A stretch of 64,000 bases of DNA from Streptomyces sp. RPA4-2 (GTDB lineage Bacteria; Actinomycetota; Actinomycetes; Streptomycetales; Streptomycetaceae), in NCBI RefSeq assembly GCF_012273515.2, contig NZ_CP050975.2:8804001-8868000 (forward strand), written 5' to 3'. The notes under the pieces were generated by a model, which was not told the origin of the DNA, made no database searches, and was given only the letters and a program-made list of their open reading frames with translations. Both the position numbers and the translations under genes were made by a program. This document shows, piece after piece, positions 8,860 through 17,592 of this stretch (position 1 is the first letter of the stretch; every line of letters starts with the position of its first letter).

Positions 8860-10082
8860 TCGAGTCTTCTGCTCCGCTGCCGCGTCCGCGCTCAGACCTC
8901 ACCGAGCCTCCCGACGCATCCCCGGCTCTGACGGGGGCGCTGCGCGTCCTTGAGGATCGCATGCTGCTGCACGTGAGCCCGGCACGTGTCGGCTTCTTCC
9001 GCGGCCAGCTCGACGCGGGACGCAGCGGGCTGGTGCTGTGCGGGCCCAAGGCACTGCAGCAGGCCAGGAGGTTGCGCGATGCCGAGCAGTTCAGCGGACC
9101 GCTGCTGGTGGACCCAGCGGTGTACGAGGTGGCGGCGGCGAGCGGGGAGGAGCCTTTCCCCGACGCGGCTGAGGGCACGTTCGGCTTCGACGATCCGCTG
9201 GCCGTGTCACTGGCGGAGCAGCGGGCCGCGGGTGTCACCGCGCCGATGACCCCGACCGGCTACCTGCAGGCCGAGGACTCCGAGGCGCTCAAGGCGGCGG
9301 TCCGCCGGGTGGCCGACCTGGATGATCCGCAGGTCATCTTCGCCGCGCCCGTCGATGTGGGCTGGCTGCGGGAGGAGGACTCCGTGCGGCAGCTGATCGC
9401 CTGTCTGCGGCTGGTACGCGGGCCCAAGGCCCTGATGCTGGGCGGGCAGATGGATCCGCTCGCCCGTCATCCCAGGGCCGTCGACCACTTGCGGCGGATC
9501 GTCACGGAGGTGCCGGGCGCGGCGCTGCTGCGCACCGACCTCGCCGCCTTCGGTGCGCTGGCCGCGGGGGCGGCGTTCACGGCGTTCGGCGCCGGCAGCC
9601 GGCTGCGGCACATCGTCGCCCCCGGCGAGAAGGCCGAGAAAAGCAAGGGCTTCTCCCAGTCGCCGCACGTGCTGTTTCCCGAGCTGATGCACTTCTTCCT
9701 CGGCAAGACACTGGCCGACCGGTTCGCCGGCGCTGCTGCCCCGGTCTGCGGCTGCGCGGCGTGCGAGGGAGTGCGGGCGCTGGATTCGTTCGCCAGCAAT
9801 GCAGGCGACAGGCAGGCCCGGGCGGCCGCGCACAACGTGGCGGTCCTGATGGAGTGGCTGCGCACTCTGACCGCGCTCGATTCCGGTCCCGCGCGCCAGT
9901 GGTGGTGGCACGAGCGCTGCGTCGCCGCCGTCGCTCAGTATCCGCTGCTGAACGCGCAGCTGCTGCAGCCGAACGGATTCAAGGTGCCCGCGCAGCTCAA
10001 GCGATGGGCGCTTGCGGCCCCGGCCGCTGTGCCGCCCCAGCCCCGGCCGCGGGCGGACGCGAAGGACTACGGCAGGAGCTGA
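8856..10082 (+). CDS. tRNA-guanine-transglycosylase-like protein, coupled to ImmA protease
   Basis: A 408-residue protein. C298-x-C300-x2-C303 with H326 in AAHNVAVL reproduces the zinc site of bacterial Tgt (CxCxxC then a His about 25 residues later in IHN). The preceding alternation of hydrophobic strands and helices, such as VIFAAPVDVGWL, KALMLGGQMD and ALLRTDLAAFG, fits a TIM barrel. TGT-fold enzymes exchange guanine for a 7-deazaguanine in tRNA, or in DNA for the DpdA group. I cannot align the catalytic aspartates with certainty, and no preQ0 synthesis genes are present. It could therefore bind nucleic acid or use another substrate. The family call rests on the zinc motif and topology. 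Confidence 0.55.
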   Translation: MIESSAPLPRPRSDLTEPPDASPALTGALRVLEDRMLLHVSPARVGFFRGQLDAGRSGLVLCGPKALQQARRLRDAEQFSGPLLVDPAVYEVAAASGEEPFPDAAEGTFGFDDPLAVSLAEQRAAGVTAPMTPTGYLQAEDSEALKAAVRRVADLDDPQVIFAAPVDVGWLREEDSVRQLIACLRLVRGPKALMLGGQMDPLARHPRAVDHLRRIVTEVPGAALLRTDLAAFGALAAGAAFTAFGAGSRLRHIVAPGEKAEKSKGFSQSPHVLFPELMHFFLGKTLADRFAGAAAPVCGCAACEGVRALDSFASNAGDRQARAAAHNVAVLMEWLRTLTALDSGPARQWWWHERCVAAVAQYPLLNAQLLQPNGFKVPAQLKRWALAAPAAVPPQPRPRADAKDYGRS

Positions 10083-10690
10083 TACAGCTCTTCCACGAAG
10101 CACCATGCTGCTGCGGTGTGCCGCTGCGGCCGGTACGCGGCCGGCTCCAGCACCATCTCGATGCCGTCACCGCTGGTGATGAAGACGCCGATGCCGTAGA
10201 AGTCGGCTTCTGCCAGCGCCTCGTCCAGGCGTGGGGGGCGTCGGGTGAGGAGCATGGCGCGGCGGCAGAACGGAGCAAACCGGCCGGCATCGCGCAGGCC
10301 CTGGCGCACGCCGGAGGCCCAGACCACCGCCAGATCAACGCTTGCCGGGCGCACCGCGCGCCGGGTCACCGACGTGCGGTCACGGTCGGCGCTCCCGGTG
10401 GGAAGGGCGCGTACGGCGCGCCGCTGGCCGGTATCGAGCAGGGCGAGCGGAACGGGGATGTCGACCGGGAGGTCCAGGAGCGTCTCCAGTGGCGCCATCC
10501 GGTCCAGACGAGCCGCAGCTACATGCTGGCGCCGGGCGTTCTCGGCTGAGTCCAGCCGGTAGAAGAACAGGGCCTCGACGCCCTGCAGGGATGCGACCTG
10601 GGTCTGCGCTCCTGCTTCCAGCAGAGCGGCGGATGCCGTCCGCATGGAACGGTCGATCACGGAGTTCGCCAAGGTCGCCATGGCCTCCAC
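10067..10690 (-). CDS. Hypothetical protein, convergent with TGT-like gene
   Basis: A 207-residue protein from a GTG complementary to 10688-10690. Its 3' end overlaps the TGT-like gene tail-to-tail by 16 nt. It is mainly hydrophilic and Arg-rich, with an ordered C-terminus (ADFYGIGVFITSGDGIEMV, AAWCFVEELYQLLP). I recognise no domain. It lies 42 nt downstream of the winged-helix gene on the same strand, so the two probably form an operon. Its conserved C-terminal beta-type segments could be nuclease-like, but no catalytic motif is evident. Confidence 0.65.
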   Translation of the reverse strand: MEAMATLANSVIDRSMRTASAALLEAGAQTQVASLQGVEALFFYRLDSAENARRQHVAAARLDRMAPLETLLDLPVDIPVPLALLDTGQRRAVRALPTGSADRDRTSVTRRAVRPASVDLAVVWASGVRQGLRDAGRFAPFCRRAMLLTRRPPRLDEALAEADFYGIGVFITSGDGIEMVLEPAAYRPQRHTAAAWCFVEELYQLLP

Positions 10691-10732
10691 CCTGCCTCAC
10701 CGGGCCCCGGCCGCACACGGCGGCCCCGTCGT

Positions 10733-11062
10733 CTATCCAACCCGCACAGGTACGGGTACTTGTGCCAAACAGCTCAACAAGCCTGCAAGACACTGCCAGA
10801 GCGCGTCATCGTCACTGCGCCGGTACCAGCGGCGCCTCTCCCCCGCCGTCCGCGGCAGCTTCCGTGCCAAGCCCGCCTCCACCAGTGCCCGCATCGGGGC
10901 GTGATAGACACTCGCCGGCACCTCCTGGGCGATTGCGAGATCGCCCAGGCACACCCCGCGTCCGTCCGCCGAGGCGAGGGCCAGCATCAGCTCCGCCCGG
11001 TAGCGGTTGCCGAAGACCGGCACGGACGCCTCACGCAGCCGCTCCAAAACCTCTTGAGACAT
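10733..11062 (-). CDS. Small winged-helix (ArsR-like) transcriptional regulator
   Basis: This 109-residue protein has the layout of a single winged-helix domain: YRAELMLALASADGRGVCLGDLA, ASVYHAPMRALVEAGLARKL, then a wing ending RRRWYRRSDDDALW. It heads a two-gene minus-strand operon. There is no Shine-Dalgarno before the ATG at 11062, which suggests a leaderless transcript. A palindrome sits 7 bp upstream of the start and may be its own operator. It is a plausible repressor of the neighbouring hypothetical gene and perhaps of the island. Confidence 0.75.
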   Translation of the reverse strand: MSQEVLERLREASVPVFGNRYRAELMLALASADGRGVCLGDLAIAQEVPASVYHAPMRALVEAGLARKLPRTAGERRRWYRRSDDDALWQCLAGLLSCLAQVPVPVRVG

Positions 11063-11068
11063 GATTCA

Positions 11069-11082
11069 TGATTCGCTAATCA
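11069..11082. promoter_or_regulatory. Palindromic operator candidate for the winged-helix gene
   Basis: TGATTCGCTAATCA has TGATT/AATCA arms around a 4-bp centre. It lies just upstream of the divergent ends of the winged-helix gene and the ParB-like fragment, inside an AT-rich stretch where a promoter for a leaderless transcript would be expected. Confidence 0.4.
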
Positions 11083-11090
11083 CAAATCTG

Positions 11091-11348
11091 ATGTCAAGAG
11101 GACGGGAACCGTGCCCTCGGCGGGCAGAGGGGTTCCCCGGCAACACCGGCCGCGGCGACCCCGCCGTCATCCTGCAGAGCCTCGTACGAACCGGCCAGTT
11201 TCGCAGCCTCATCGTCCGCGGCAGCGCGGACGGCCTGATCATCCTCGCCGGGAACCACACCATCCAGGCCCTGCTGGCCCACGGCCCCGGCCCCTGCGGC
11301 CTCACCACGACCACCGATGACGGAGACCTCGGCATGCCGCCGGGCTGA
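11091..11348 (+). pseudogene. ParB/sulfiredoxin-like domain fragment
   Basis: The 85-residue product contains GDPAVILQSLVRTGQFRSLI followed by ILAGNHTIQALLAHG, the arrangement of the ParB N-terminal-like domains of many actinobacterial and phage proteins. It ends shortly after the ILAGNHT motif with no further domain. Full-length relatives continue into a DNA-binding or methyltransferase part, so I call it a remnant. Confidence 0.5.
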
Positions 11349-11515
11349 CTGTGGCGGAGCGCGGCGGCCCGGGTGCGCCAGCCTCCTGGCATCTGGTGCC
11401 GCGCTGGACGGTACGTCCGCTGATCTGGCTGATTGCGCGCATCGGGCCGGGGCCGTACGGGACAATCGCCCCGGCGGGCGCGGCGCCCGGGCAGGCACGA
11501 CGCACGGGCGGGGCG

Positions 11516-14281
11516 ATGCAGGACGTACGGGAACTGCTGGCCGAGTACGGCCAGGCCCACAGCGACGAGCTGCCGGAGGAGGACCGCCATCGGCTCCTAG
11601 CCGACGTGGTGGCGGCGCTGATCCGGCGTACAGACCCCGATGCGACGCTCGTCTACCGCGCGCCCTACGAACCGGCCGTGTTCTTCGAGCTCGCCGGACG
11701 CGACTACGCAATCACCGTGACGACCGCGGTGGGCGAGGACGCAGTCACCACGGCCCGCGTCGCGATGTCCGCCCGCGAGCGCGACCTCGAGCCGGGAGTG
11801 CGATGGGTCTTGATCTGCGCCAGGGCCACAGGCCAAGAGATCGGCGCCGAGGTGAGCGCCCTTCTGCGGGCGCAGGGTGTCCTCCTGGACCGGGACCATC
11901 TCGAGGCCGCCGTCTGCGACCTCGCCCCGCTCACTGCCTTGATCAGCGCGGCTTTCCGGCCGCCACGACCACCGCACACCCCGCTACACGAACTCCTGCT
12001 GCAGGAACCCTCGGAGCCCGCCCCGGCGCTGGCCCTGGCAGCACGCCCGGCGACGGCGCCGGGCGTGCCGTCCCGGACGCCGGCAGGCGTCGACCTCTGC
12101 GTCGTCCTGGCCGGCGAGTCCTGGCCGGCGCGACCGTCCGGGATGGCCTGGGAGTCCGCCGAGCGCGCGCTGATCACCACCGAGGCGGGTGTCGCGGAAG
12201 TGGACCTGCAGCGGGGCGGTACCAGGTGGCGGCTGCCCCTGCCCGGCGTACACGGTGACGCTGCGGTCCGGGCGGACGGCTCGATGTGGGTACTGTGTGG
12301 GCCGGCCGTGGTGCAGTGGCACGACGGCGTGCTGCAGGCGGTCGGCGGCGGATTCGAGGCGAACGCCACCCTGCTGCTCGGCCCGGACTCCACCGTGTGG
12401 GTCCTGTCCGGGTCCGGCGCGACGCTCGGCACCAGAACGGGCTCGACCCTAGCGCTCACGCGGCTCGACGACCAGGTGGGTAACCAGCAGCGCTTCGCCC
12501 TCGACTTCGACGCGGCAGTCCGTTCGGCCGCCTGGCTCGGCGAGCGTCGCTTCCTCCTCGCCGCTGGCGGACACAGCGCCGTCGTCGACCTCGCCGTCAG
12601 CACCAGCGCCGGCCCACACGAGAACTGGATGCTGACCCCGGTGTCCTACCCGGGACACCTCGCGCGCGGCGGAGGCGACACCGTCCTGGTGGCGGGGCGG
12701 GCCGGCTCGGGTGTCGGCGTGGAACTGCATGCCCTCAACACAGCCGACCGCACCAGCGACACGGTCGCCGAGATGCAACTCGGCGACGTATTCGGACTCG
12801 TCCAGAACCCGGCAGGCGGCCCCGCGTACCTGCTGGGGGTGCGGCCGACCAACGACGCCGATGCCGTCCACCCGGTGCTGGTGAAGGTCACCGGCCACGC
12901 GGCCGCCGCCTCGTCGGCCGCCCCGGACCCTCAGCCCACGGCCGCCGACGCCTACACCGAGGTGCGCCGCCTCGCCCACGGGGTGAAGAAGGACTACGCC
13001 TTGGAGACGTTCCCGCTGCCGGACGGCAAGGGCGGCATGGGCATCGTCCACGAGGCCGTGCACAAGGCCACCGGGACCGTCGTCGCCTTCAAGAAACCCC
13101 GCTCGCTGCGTGAGAACCTGACCGCGAGGATGTTGCGCGAGATCGAGGTCGCGCAGAAGCTCGGCACCAACTGTCACGTGATGCCGGTCCTCGACTTTAG
13201 CCCGCGGGCCGAGTGGTTCGTCATGCCAATGGCCCAGGGCACCGCCGAACGCCTCCAGCCCGAACTGCAACACGATCCGGCCGCGCTGAGGGCCCTGGTC
13301 GACGCGGTTGCCTCAGCCCTGGCCGACGCCCACCGCATGGACTACCTGCACCGCGACATCAAACCCGCCAACATTCTGCTCCTGGACGGCCGCTGGGTCC
13401 TCGGCGACTGGGGCATTGTGCGCCGTCCTCGCGGGCAGACGACCAACCCCAAGCGCACGGGCACTGCGATCGGAACCGCTGAGTTCGGCGCCCCCGAACT
13501 GTCGGTCGACCCGCACAATGCCACACCCGCCAGCGACATCTACAGCCTGGGCAAGGTCATCGGATGGCTACTCACCGGTCTGCCGCCGGAGGTGAACGTG
13601 CCGCTGCTGCCGTCCGGACCTTGGCGAGGCGTCGTCCGGCGGTGCACGTACCACGATCCGCGCCAGCGCCCCCAGACAATCGCCGACTTCCTCGACGTGG
13701 TCGAGCAGGAGACCGCGCCTCAGATCGACCTGCCCATCGCACGGGCCCAACAGCTCCTGGCGGCCGCCAAGGAGGAAGACACCGACGCGGCCCGCCGGCT
13801 GCTAGCCCTGGCCGCCGACCACGGCGACGACTACGAGCTCTACCTCGACGTCCTTCCCAACCTGGATATAGAGACGACCGCGCCGCTCCTGCTGGACCAC
13901 CCCGAGCAGACCCGTACCTTGGTGCAGGCGATGACCGGGCACGTCCGGGGCGACGGAACCGGTTGGCCACACTGGAACGAGTCCAAGCGGGCCATCGCCT
14001 GGCTACGCGGCGTCGCCCGACATGCCGCCGAGGAAGAACATTGGGACCTCCTGGAGGAGGCCGCCCGCGGCATGTGCACCTGGGACGAGGCGTCCAACGA
14101 GTTCGACCAGCAGATCGCGACCCGCGACTGGCTGCGCCGCCTGCACGGCCAAGCAGCCCGGATCGTCGCCGGTGTACTGCGAGACCACCCCGACAGCGCC
14201 CGTTTCTACTACGAACTCGCGGGCGAGCGCGCCGTAGACATGGCCATCCGCAGCGCCGTCAACCAGGCGACCAGCCACTGA
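11516..14281 (+). CDS. Ser/Thr protein kinase with N-terminal propeller-like region
   Basis: A 921-residue protein. Residues 1-165 are an alpha/beta domain of unknown type. Residues about 190-470 contain short beta-rich repeats resembling a propeller (GMAWESAERALITTEAGVAE, ADGSMWVLCGPAVVQW). Residues about 490-750 are a Hanks-type kinase: GKGGMGIVHEA P-loop, VVAFKKPR with the ATP-binding Lys, LHRDIKPANILLL catalytic loop, GDWG in place of DFG, and FGAPELS. A helical 170-residue tail follows. No membrane segment is seen, so the kinase is cytoplasmic. The ATG at 11516 is chosen; an in-frame GTG at 11351 would add 55 low-complexity residues. A conflict role is inferred from location. Confidence 0.8.
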   Translation: MQDVRELLAEYGQAHSDELPEEDRHRLLADVVAALIRRTDPDATLVYRAPYEPAVFFELAGRDYAITVTTAVGEDAVTTARVAMSARERDLEPGVRWVLICARATGQEIGAEVSALLRAQGVLLDRDHLEAAVCDLAPLTALISAAFRPPRPPHTPLHELLLQEPSEPAPALALAARPATAPGVPSRTPAGVDLCVVLAGESWPARPSGMAWESAERALITTEAGVAEVDLQRGGTRWRLPLPGVHGDAAVRADGSMWVLCGPAVVQWHDGVLQAVGGGFEANATLLLGPDSTVWVLSGSGATLGTRTGSTLALTRLDDQVGNQQRFALDFDAAVRSAAWLGERRFLLAAGGHSAVVDLAVSTSAGPHENWMLTPVSYPGHLARGGGDTVLVAGRAGSGVGVELHALNTADRTSDTVAEMQLGDVFGLVQNPAGGPAYLLGVRPTNDADAVHPVLVKVTGHAAAASSAAPDPQPTAADAYTEVRRLAHGVKKDYALETFPLPDGKGGMGIVHEAVHKATGTVVAFKKPRSLRENLTARMLREIEVAQKLGTNCHVMPVLDFSPRAEWFVMPMAQGTAERLQPELQHDPAALRALVDAVASALADAHRMDYLHRDIKPANILLLDGRWVLGDWGIVRRPRGQTTNPKRTGTAIGTAEFGAPELSVDPHNATPASDIYSLGKVIGWLLTGLPPEVNVPLLPSGPWRGVVRRCTYHDPRQRPQTIADFLDVVEQETAPQIDLPIARAQQLLAAAKEEDTDAARRLLALAADHGDDYELYLDVLPNLDIETTAPLLLDHPEQTRTLVQAMTGHVRGDGTGWPHWNESKRAIAWLRGVARHAAEEEHWDLLEEAARGMCTWDEASNEFDQQIATRDWLRRLHGQAARIVAGVLRDHPDSARFYYELAGERAVDMAIRSAVNQATSH

Positions 14282-14944
14282 CCCCCGGCAAGGCCGATCG
14301 CGCAGGGGCGAACACGTCGGCGGGGCGAGGTGCGGCAAGCGTGTCGTAGGTGGCGTTCCAGGCGCCTTGCGTCTGCACCAGGTGTCCCGTCTCACTGCCG
14401 CACGGGCTGGGGCTGTGAAGGACTGTCGCCTACGCGGCGAAAGGCTCCACTGGGCTTGAGCCGAACGATCTTCCTTGCGGGCTGTAGGTGAGCCCGGGAC
14501 CCTCCACATCCCACGCCCCTTGCTACAGAGCCGCATACCCCGCCCTCGGCTTCCAGCACGGCGTCCACAGCGTTCAACGCGGCCTGCCCGCCCGCGTCCC
14601 GTCCGCCGCCCGTTTCGCGCTCAAGCCGGGTCAGACCCCGGTCGCCTGGGCCACAGCTACTCCTCCAGCGCGTCGTGCAGGCGGTCCATCACCAGGTTCA
14701 CGGCTGCGTCCGCTTGCGTCCCACCCTCGACGGCCGGCTTGGCTCTCCGCTTGGCCCACGCGAACAAGTATGCGGCCGCCCGGATCTTGATCCCTGTCGT
14801 CAAACCCCCAAGGCATGAACAGCCATCAGATCATATCGGCCTGTGCCCTGGCTGGTGCCGAGTTCACCCTTTTGGGTCGCAGCCTTCACCATCGCGTTCG
14901 TGGTAGGGCAGTTGGGGTCACATCGACCCCCTGATCATGACAGG
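14282..14944. other. Intergenic region with one small remnant
   Basis: About 660 bp between the kinase and the trypco operon. Apart from the minus-strand remnant at 14657-14810 I find no convincing gene. The region should hold the promoter of the conflict operon, but I cannot point to clear -35/-10 boxes. Confidence 0.4.
14657..14810 (-). pseudogene. C-terminal remnant of a small hypothetical protein
   Basis: On the minus strand a frame reads IKIRAAAYLFAWAKRRAKPA, then GGTQADAAVNLVMDRLHDAL and a stop at 14657. This ending resembles a conserved short Streptomyces protein that I cannot name. There is no convincing start codon upstream, so it is probably truncated. Confidence 0.35.
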
Positions 14945-15433
14945 ATGACGCTCATGGGGGACATGAATCTCGCTTTCGACGACGGGTCGGTCGTACGCCT
15001 GCACCTCGCTCCGATGGGGAACGACGTCCCGAGCGGACCGAAGACTCCTATGGAGCGATCGGAGGACAACGCGGACGAGCCGCTCGAACTCCCGCCGGGA
15101 TTCGGCTCGGCGGAGCCCGTCAGTGTCAACGGGCGCGCGGCGCACGCTCTCACTCGGGGCGGTGAGGCGCTCGCCGAGGCGCTACGTCCGCTGAGTGGGG
15201 TGCTCTCGGAGATCCATCAGTCGTTCACCGAATCCGCCAGGCGGCCGGACGAGGTGACGGTCGAGTTCGGGGTGACGCTGGGAAGCGACCTCAAACTCGG
15301 GGTCTTCTCGGGAAGCGGCGAGGCGAGTTTCACCGTCTCCGCCACCTGGAACTTCACCGACGGATCGCCGGGGGGCGCCGGCCGGGGAGAGTCGTCCTCC
15401 ACTGACGAGGCATCCCCTTCTCCGGTGTCGTGA
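14945..15433 (+). CDS. Trypco1-like (CU044_2847 family) protein
   Basis: The 162-residue protein ends with RRPDEVTVEFGVTLGSDLKL and SGEASFTVSATW, the signature of the trypsin-co-occurring domain found next to trypsin-like genes in actinobacterial conflict operons. The N-terminal half is acidic and probably flexible; the last 25 residues are Ser/Gly-rich. The ATG at 14945 is used, but ATG 14954 has AGGA 8 nt before it and is equally possible. The following protease gene starts 16 nt after the stop, so this is the first gene of the operon. Its likely role is an adaptor or substrate of the protease; this comes from family context only. Confidence 0.75.
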   Translation: MTLMGDMNLAFDDGSVVRLHLAPMGNDVPSGPKTPMERSEDNADEPLELPPGFGSAEPVSVNGRAAHALTRGGEALAEALRPLSGVLSEIHQSFTESARRPDEVTVEFGVTLGSDLKLGVFSGSGEASFTVSATWNFTDGSPGGAGRGESSSTDEASPSPVS

Positions 15434-15449
15434 CACGAGGGCCCGTCAG

Positions 15450-17564
15450 GTGATCCCCTCCTCGAACAGCGACGCGGTGCTTCTCCGGTCGTTCGTGTCC
15501 GTCCACGGGCAGGACGGACCGGTCGGTGCAGGCGTCCTTATCTCCGATTCCCTTGTGCTCACCTGCGCCCATGTCGTCAACAGTGCTCTGGGACGTGCCC
15601 AGTTCGACGCCTCTGCCGCACCAACGGTCGATGTGGTGCGGCTGCGGATGCCGCACGTCGACCGGGACCAGGATCTGACCGCCAAGGCCGACCAGGATCT
15701 GTGGCGTCCGCCGCGCGCGCATGTCGCACAGGGTGGCGCCGTGGCCGCGGGGCACTTTCCGTACTTCGGCGACCTGGCGGTGCTGAGGCTCACGAGTGCG
15801 CTTCCCCACGGCGCAGAGCTGGCGCCTTTCCTGCCCGAGTGGGAGGGGAACGAGGTCGTTGCCCTGTGGGCGAGCGGCAATACCGCGACCACGGTCCGCG
15901 CGCTGCCCCGCGCGGTGACCGGTGCCTGGACCGTGCTGGATGTCACCGCCGGCACCGTCTACCCCGGATTCAGCGGTGGGCCGCTTTGGGACCGCGACCG
16001 CGGGGCCGTAGTCGGCATCGTGGTCGCCACCCATCAAAGCCCGCGCGGCGAGAATTCGGCGACAGGGCCGCTGTACGCGATCGCGTTGCCCACGATCGAA
16101 GCGGAACTGCCCGCCCTCTCGCCGGTTCAGGTGCCCACGGCCGGCCAGGGCGCGCAGGGCCTGCTCGCAGCTCTGGAAAGGCTTCTGCCCGGAGCCGACT
16201 CCGTCGTCAAGTGCGAGGAGAGGCTGTCCGCCCGGCTCTCCAGGGTGTCGTCCGGACAGGCGTCCGATCACGGCAGACTGCTCGCTCTGGCCTTGGGCGT
16301 ACGACGTGGTGTTCCGGAACTTCTTGCCGTGGTACGGGAGCACCTGGCCGACCCGGCGGGTGTCCGTCACGGCTGGCGTGACGCCTGGGACGGACTCGTG
16401 CACGCGGCGAAAGTCGTCAGTCCGAGCGAGACCCTGACCGCCGGGCAGCGCAGGGACCTGGTCGGACTGCTCGCGCTGTGCCGTGCCACCGATCCCGCAG
16501 ATCTGCTGCGCGAGGTCCTTCCGTACGTGGAAACACCTCCGTTGGTCTCGGGGCTCGTGGAACTGACCGATCTGTTCGAGGGATACGTCCCGTCCTCCCA
16601 TCCGCTGATTCCGTTGCTCCTCCAGGCCGTCGTCAGGATCGGCCTGGCCGAGCAGTCCGCGGGAAACCCCGTGGCGCAGGACCTGTACGCGTGGGTGAGC
16701 AGGGTGGCCAGGCACCTGGACGTGTCCGAGGCCGCAGTCGGCCAGTTCCGGGAGGATCTTCGCTCCGTTCCGCGCCCCGGAGCGTGGGCGAGGCCCGCAA
16801 CAGCGCCCCGTATCCAGGTCGAGTTGCTGCCCGTTCCGCCGGGGCAGCGTTTCACCTACCAGATTTGGGTGTGCGACGGCGCCGGCCGTCATGAGGTCGT
16901 CTTGGTCCAGGACTCCGAAGTATCGAGCGACAAGGTAGTCGAGGGCATCCGTACGGTGCTGCGCAACGAGGTGAACGAACACGCCGAGCTGGCCCTGGTC
17001 GAGTTCTTCGTAGCTCCGCCCTGGCTGCGGCTCGACGTGGACACCTGGCATCTGCGAGGAGCCGAGGACGACGACTTCTTCCTGGGCGTCGTGCGCGGAG
17101 TGGTGTTGCGCAGCTCCGAACGGACGCGGGACAGTTTCGCGGGATGGAAGCGGCGCACCGAGGCACTCACGTCGTCGAACCCCCTCGTGCTCGACCAGCA
17201 TGCGGTCCGTCCAGGCGTCGCCCAGGCACGACTGGAGTCTGTTCCCGACGCCGGCATCGTCATCATGTGCTGCGAGCAGCAGGACCAGAACAAGGTCCTC
17301 AGACAGTGTCTCCAGGCCGGCGTGCACACCGTGCTGTGGCATCGGCAGGATCACGACACCGAGACAGCTAAACGACTCTCTGCCCTGATGGAAGGCATCA
17401 GCCACACGGATCTCCCTGAATCGGTACGCCTGGAACGGGCCAGGGCCCTGGCCGATCCCGACTGCTCGACCCACCACGGACGCCGGCTGTCTCTCCTGTA
17501 CGACGGCCCGGACCATCGACCGCCGCCTCTCGCCCCCGACGCCTGGGCGCTCACCCAGCCCTGA
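15450..17564 (+). CDS. Trypsin-like protease fused to VMAP-type regions
   Basis: This 704-residue protein has an N-terminal S1-type protease with a complete triad: H41 in LTCAHVV, D108 in FGDLAVLRL, S175 in GFSGGPLW. There is no signal peptide, so it acts in the cytoplasm. Residues about 235-440 are helical and resemble an effector-associated domain plus the middle region of vWA-MoxR-associated proteins. Residues about 450-690 fit the VMAP C-terminal domain (VELLPVPPGQRFTYQIWVC, WLRLDVDTWHL, IVIMCCEQQDQ). In related systems this protein is proposed to sense a signal and pass it to the MoxR/vWA pair. The MoxR gene follows 28 nt later. Confidence 0.8.
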   Translation: MIPSSNSDAVLLRSFVSVHGQDGPVGAGVLISDSLVLTCAHVVNSALGRAQFDASAAPTVDVVRLRMPHVDRDQDLTAKADQDLWRPPRAHVAQGGAVAAGHFPYFGDLAVLRLTSALPHGAELAPFLPEWEGNEVVALWASGNTATTVRALPRAVTGAWTVLDVTAGTVYPGFSGGPLWDRDRGAVVGIVVATHQSPRGENSATGPLYAIALPTIEAELPALSPVQVPTAGQGAQGLLAALERLLPGADSVVKCEERLSARLSRVSSGQASDHGRLLALALGVRRGVPELLAVVREHLADPAGVRHGWRDAWDGLVHAAKVVSPSETLTAGQRRDLVGLLALCRATDPADLLREVLPYVETPPLVSGLVELTDLFEGYVPSSHPLIPLLLQAVVRIGLAEQSAGNPVAQDLYAWVSRVARHLDVSEAAVGQFREDLRSVPRPGAWARPATAPRIQVELLPVPPGQRFTYQIWVCDGAGRHEVVLVQDSEVSSDKVVEGIRTVLRNEVNEHAELALVEFFVAPPWLRLDVDTWHLRGAEDDDFFLGVVRGVVLRSSERTRDSFAGWKRRTEALTSSNPLVLDQHAVRPGVAQARLESVPDAGIVIMCCEQQDQNKVLRQCLQAGVHTVLWHRQDHDTETAKRLSALMEGISHTDLPESVRLERARALADPDCSTHHGRRLSLLYDGPDHRPPPLAPDAWALTQP

Positions 17565-17592
17565 AAAACTCATCACGTCAAGGAGAGCGACC

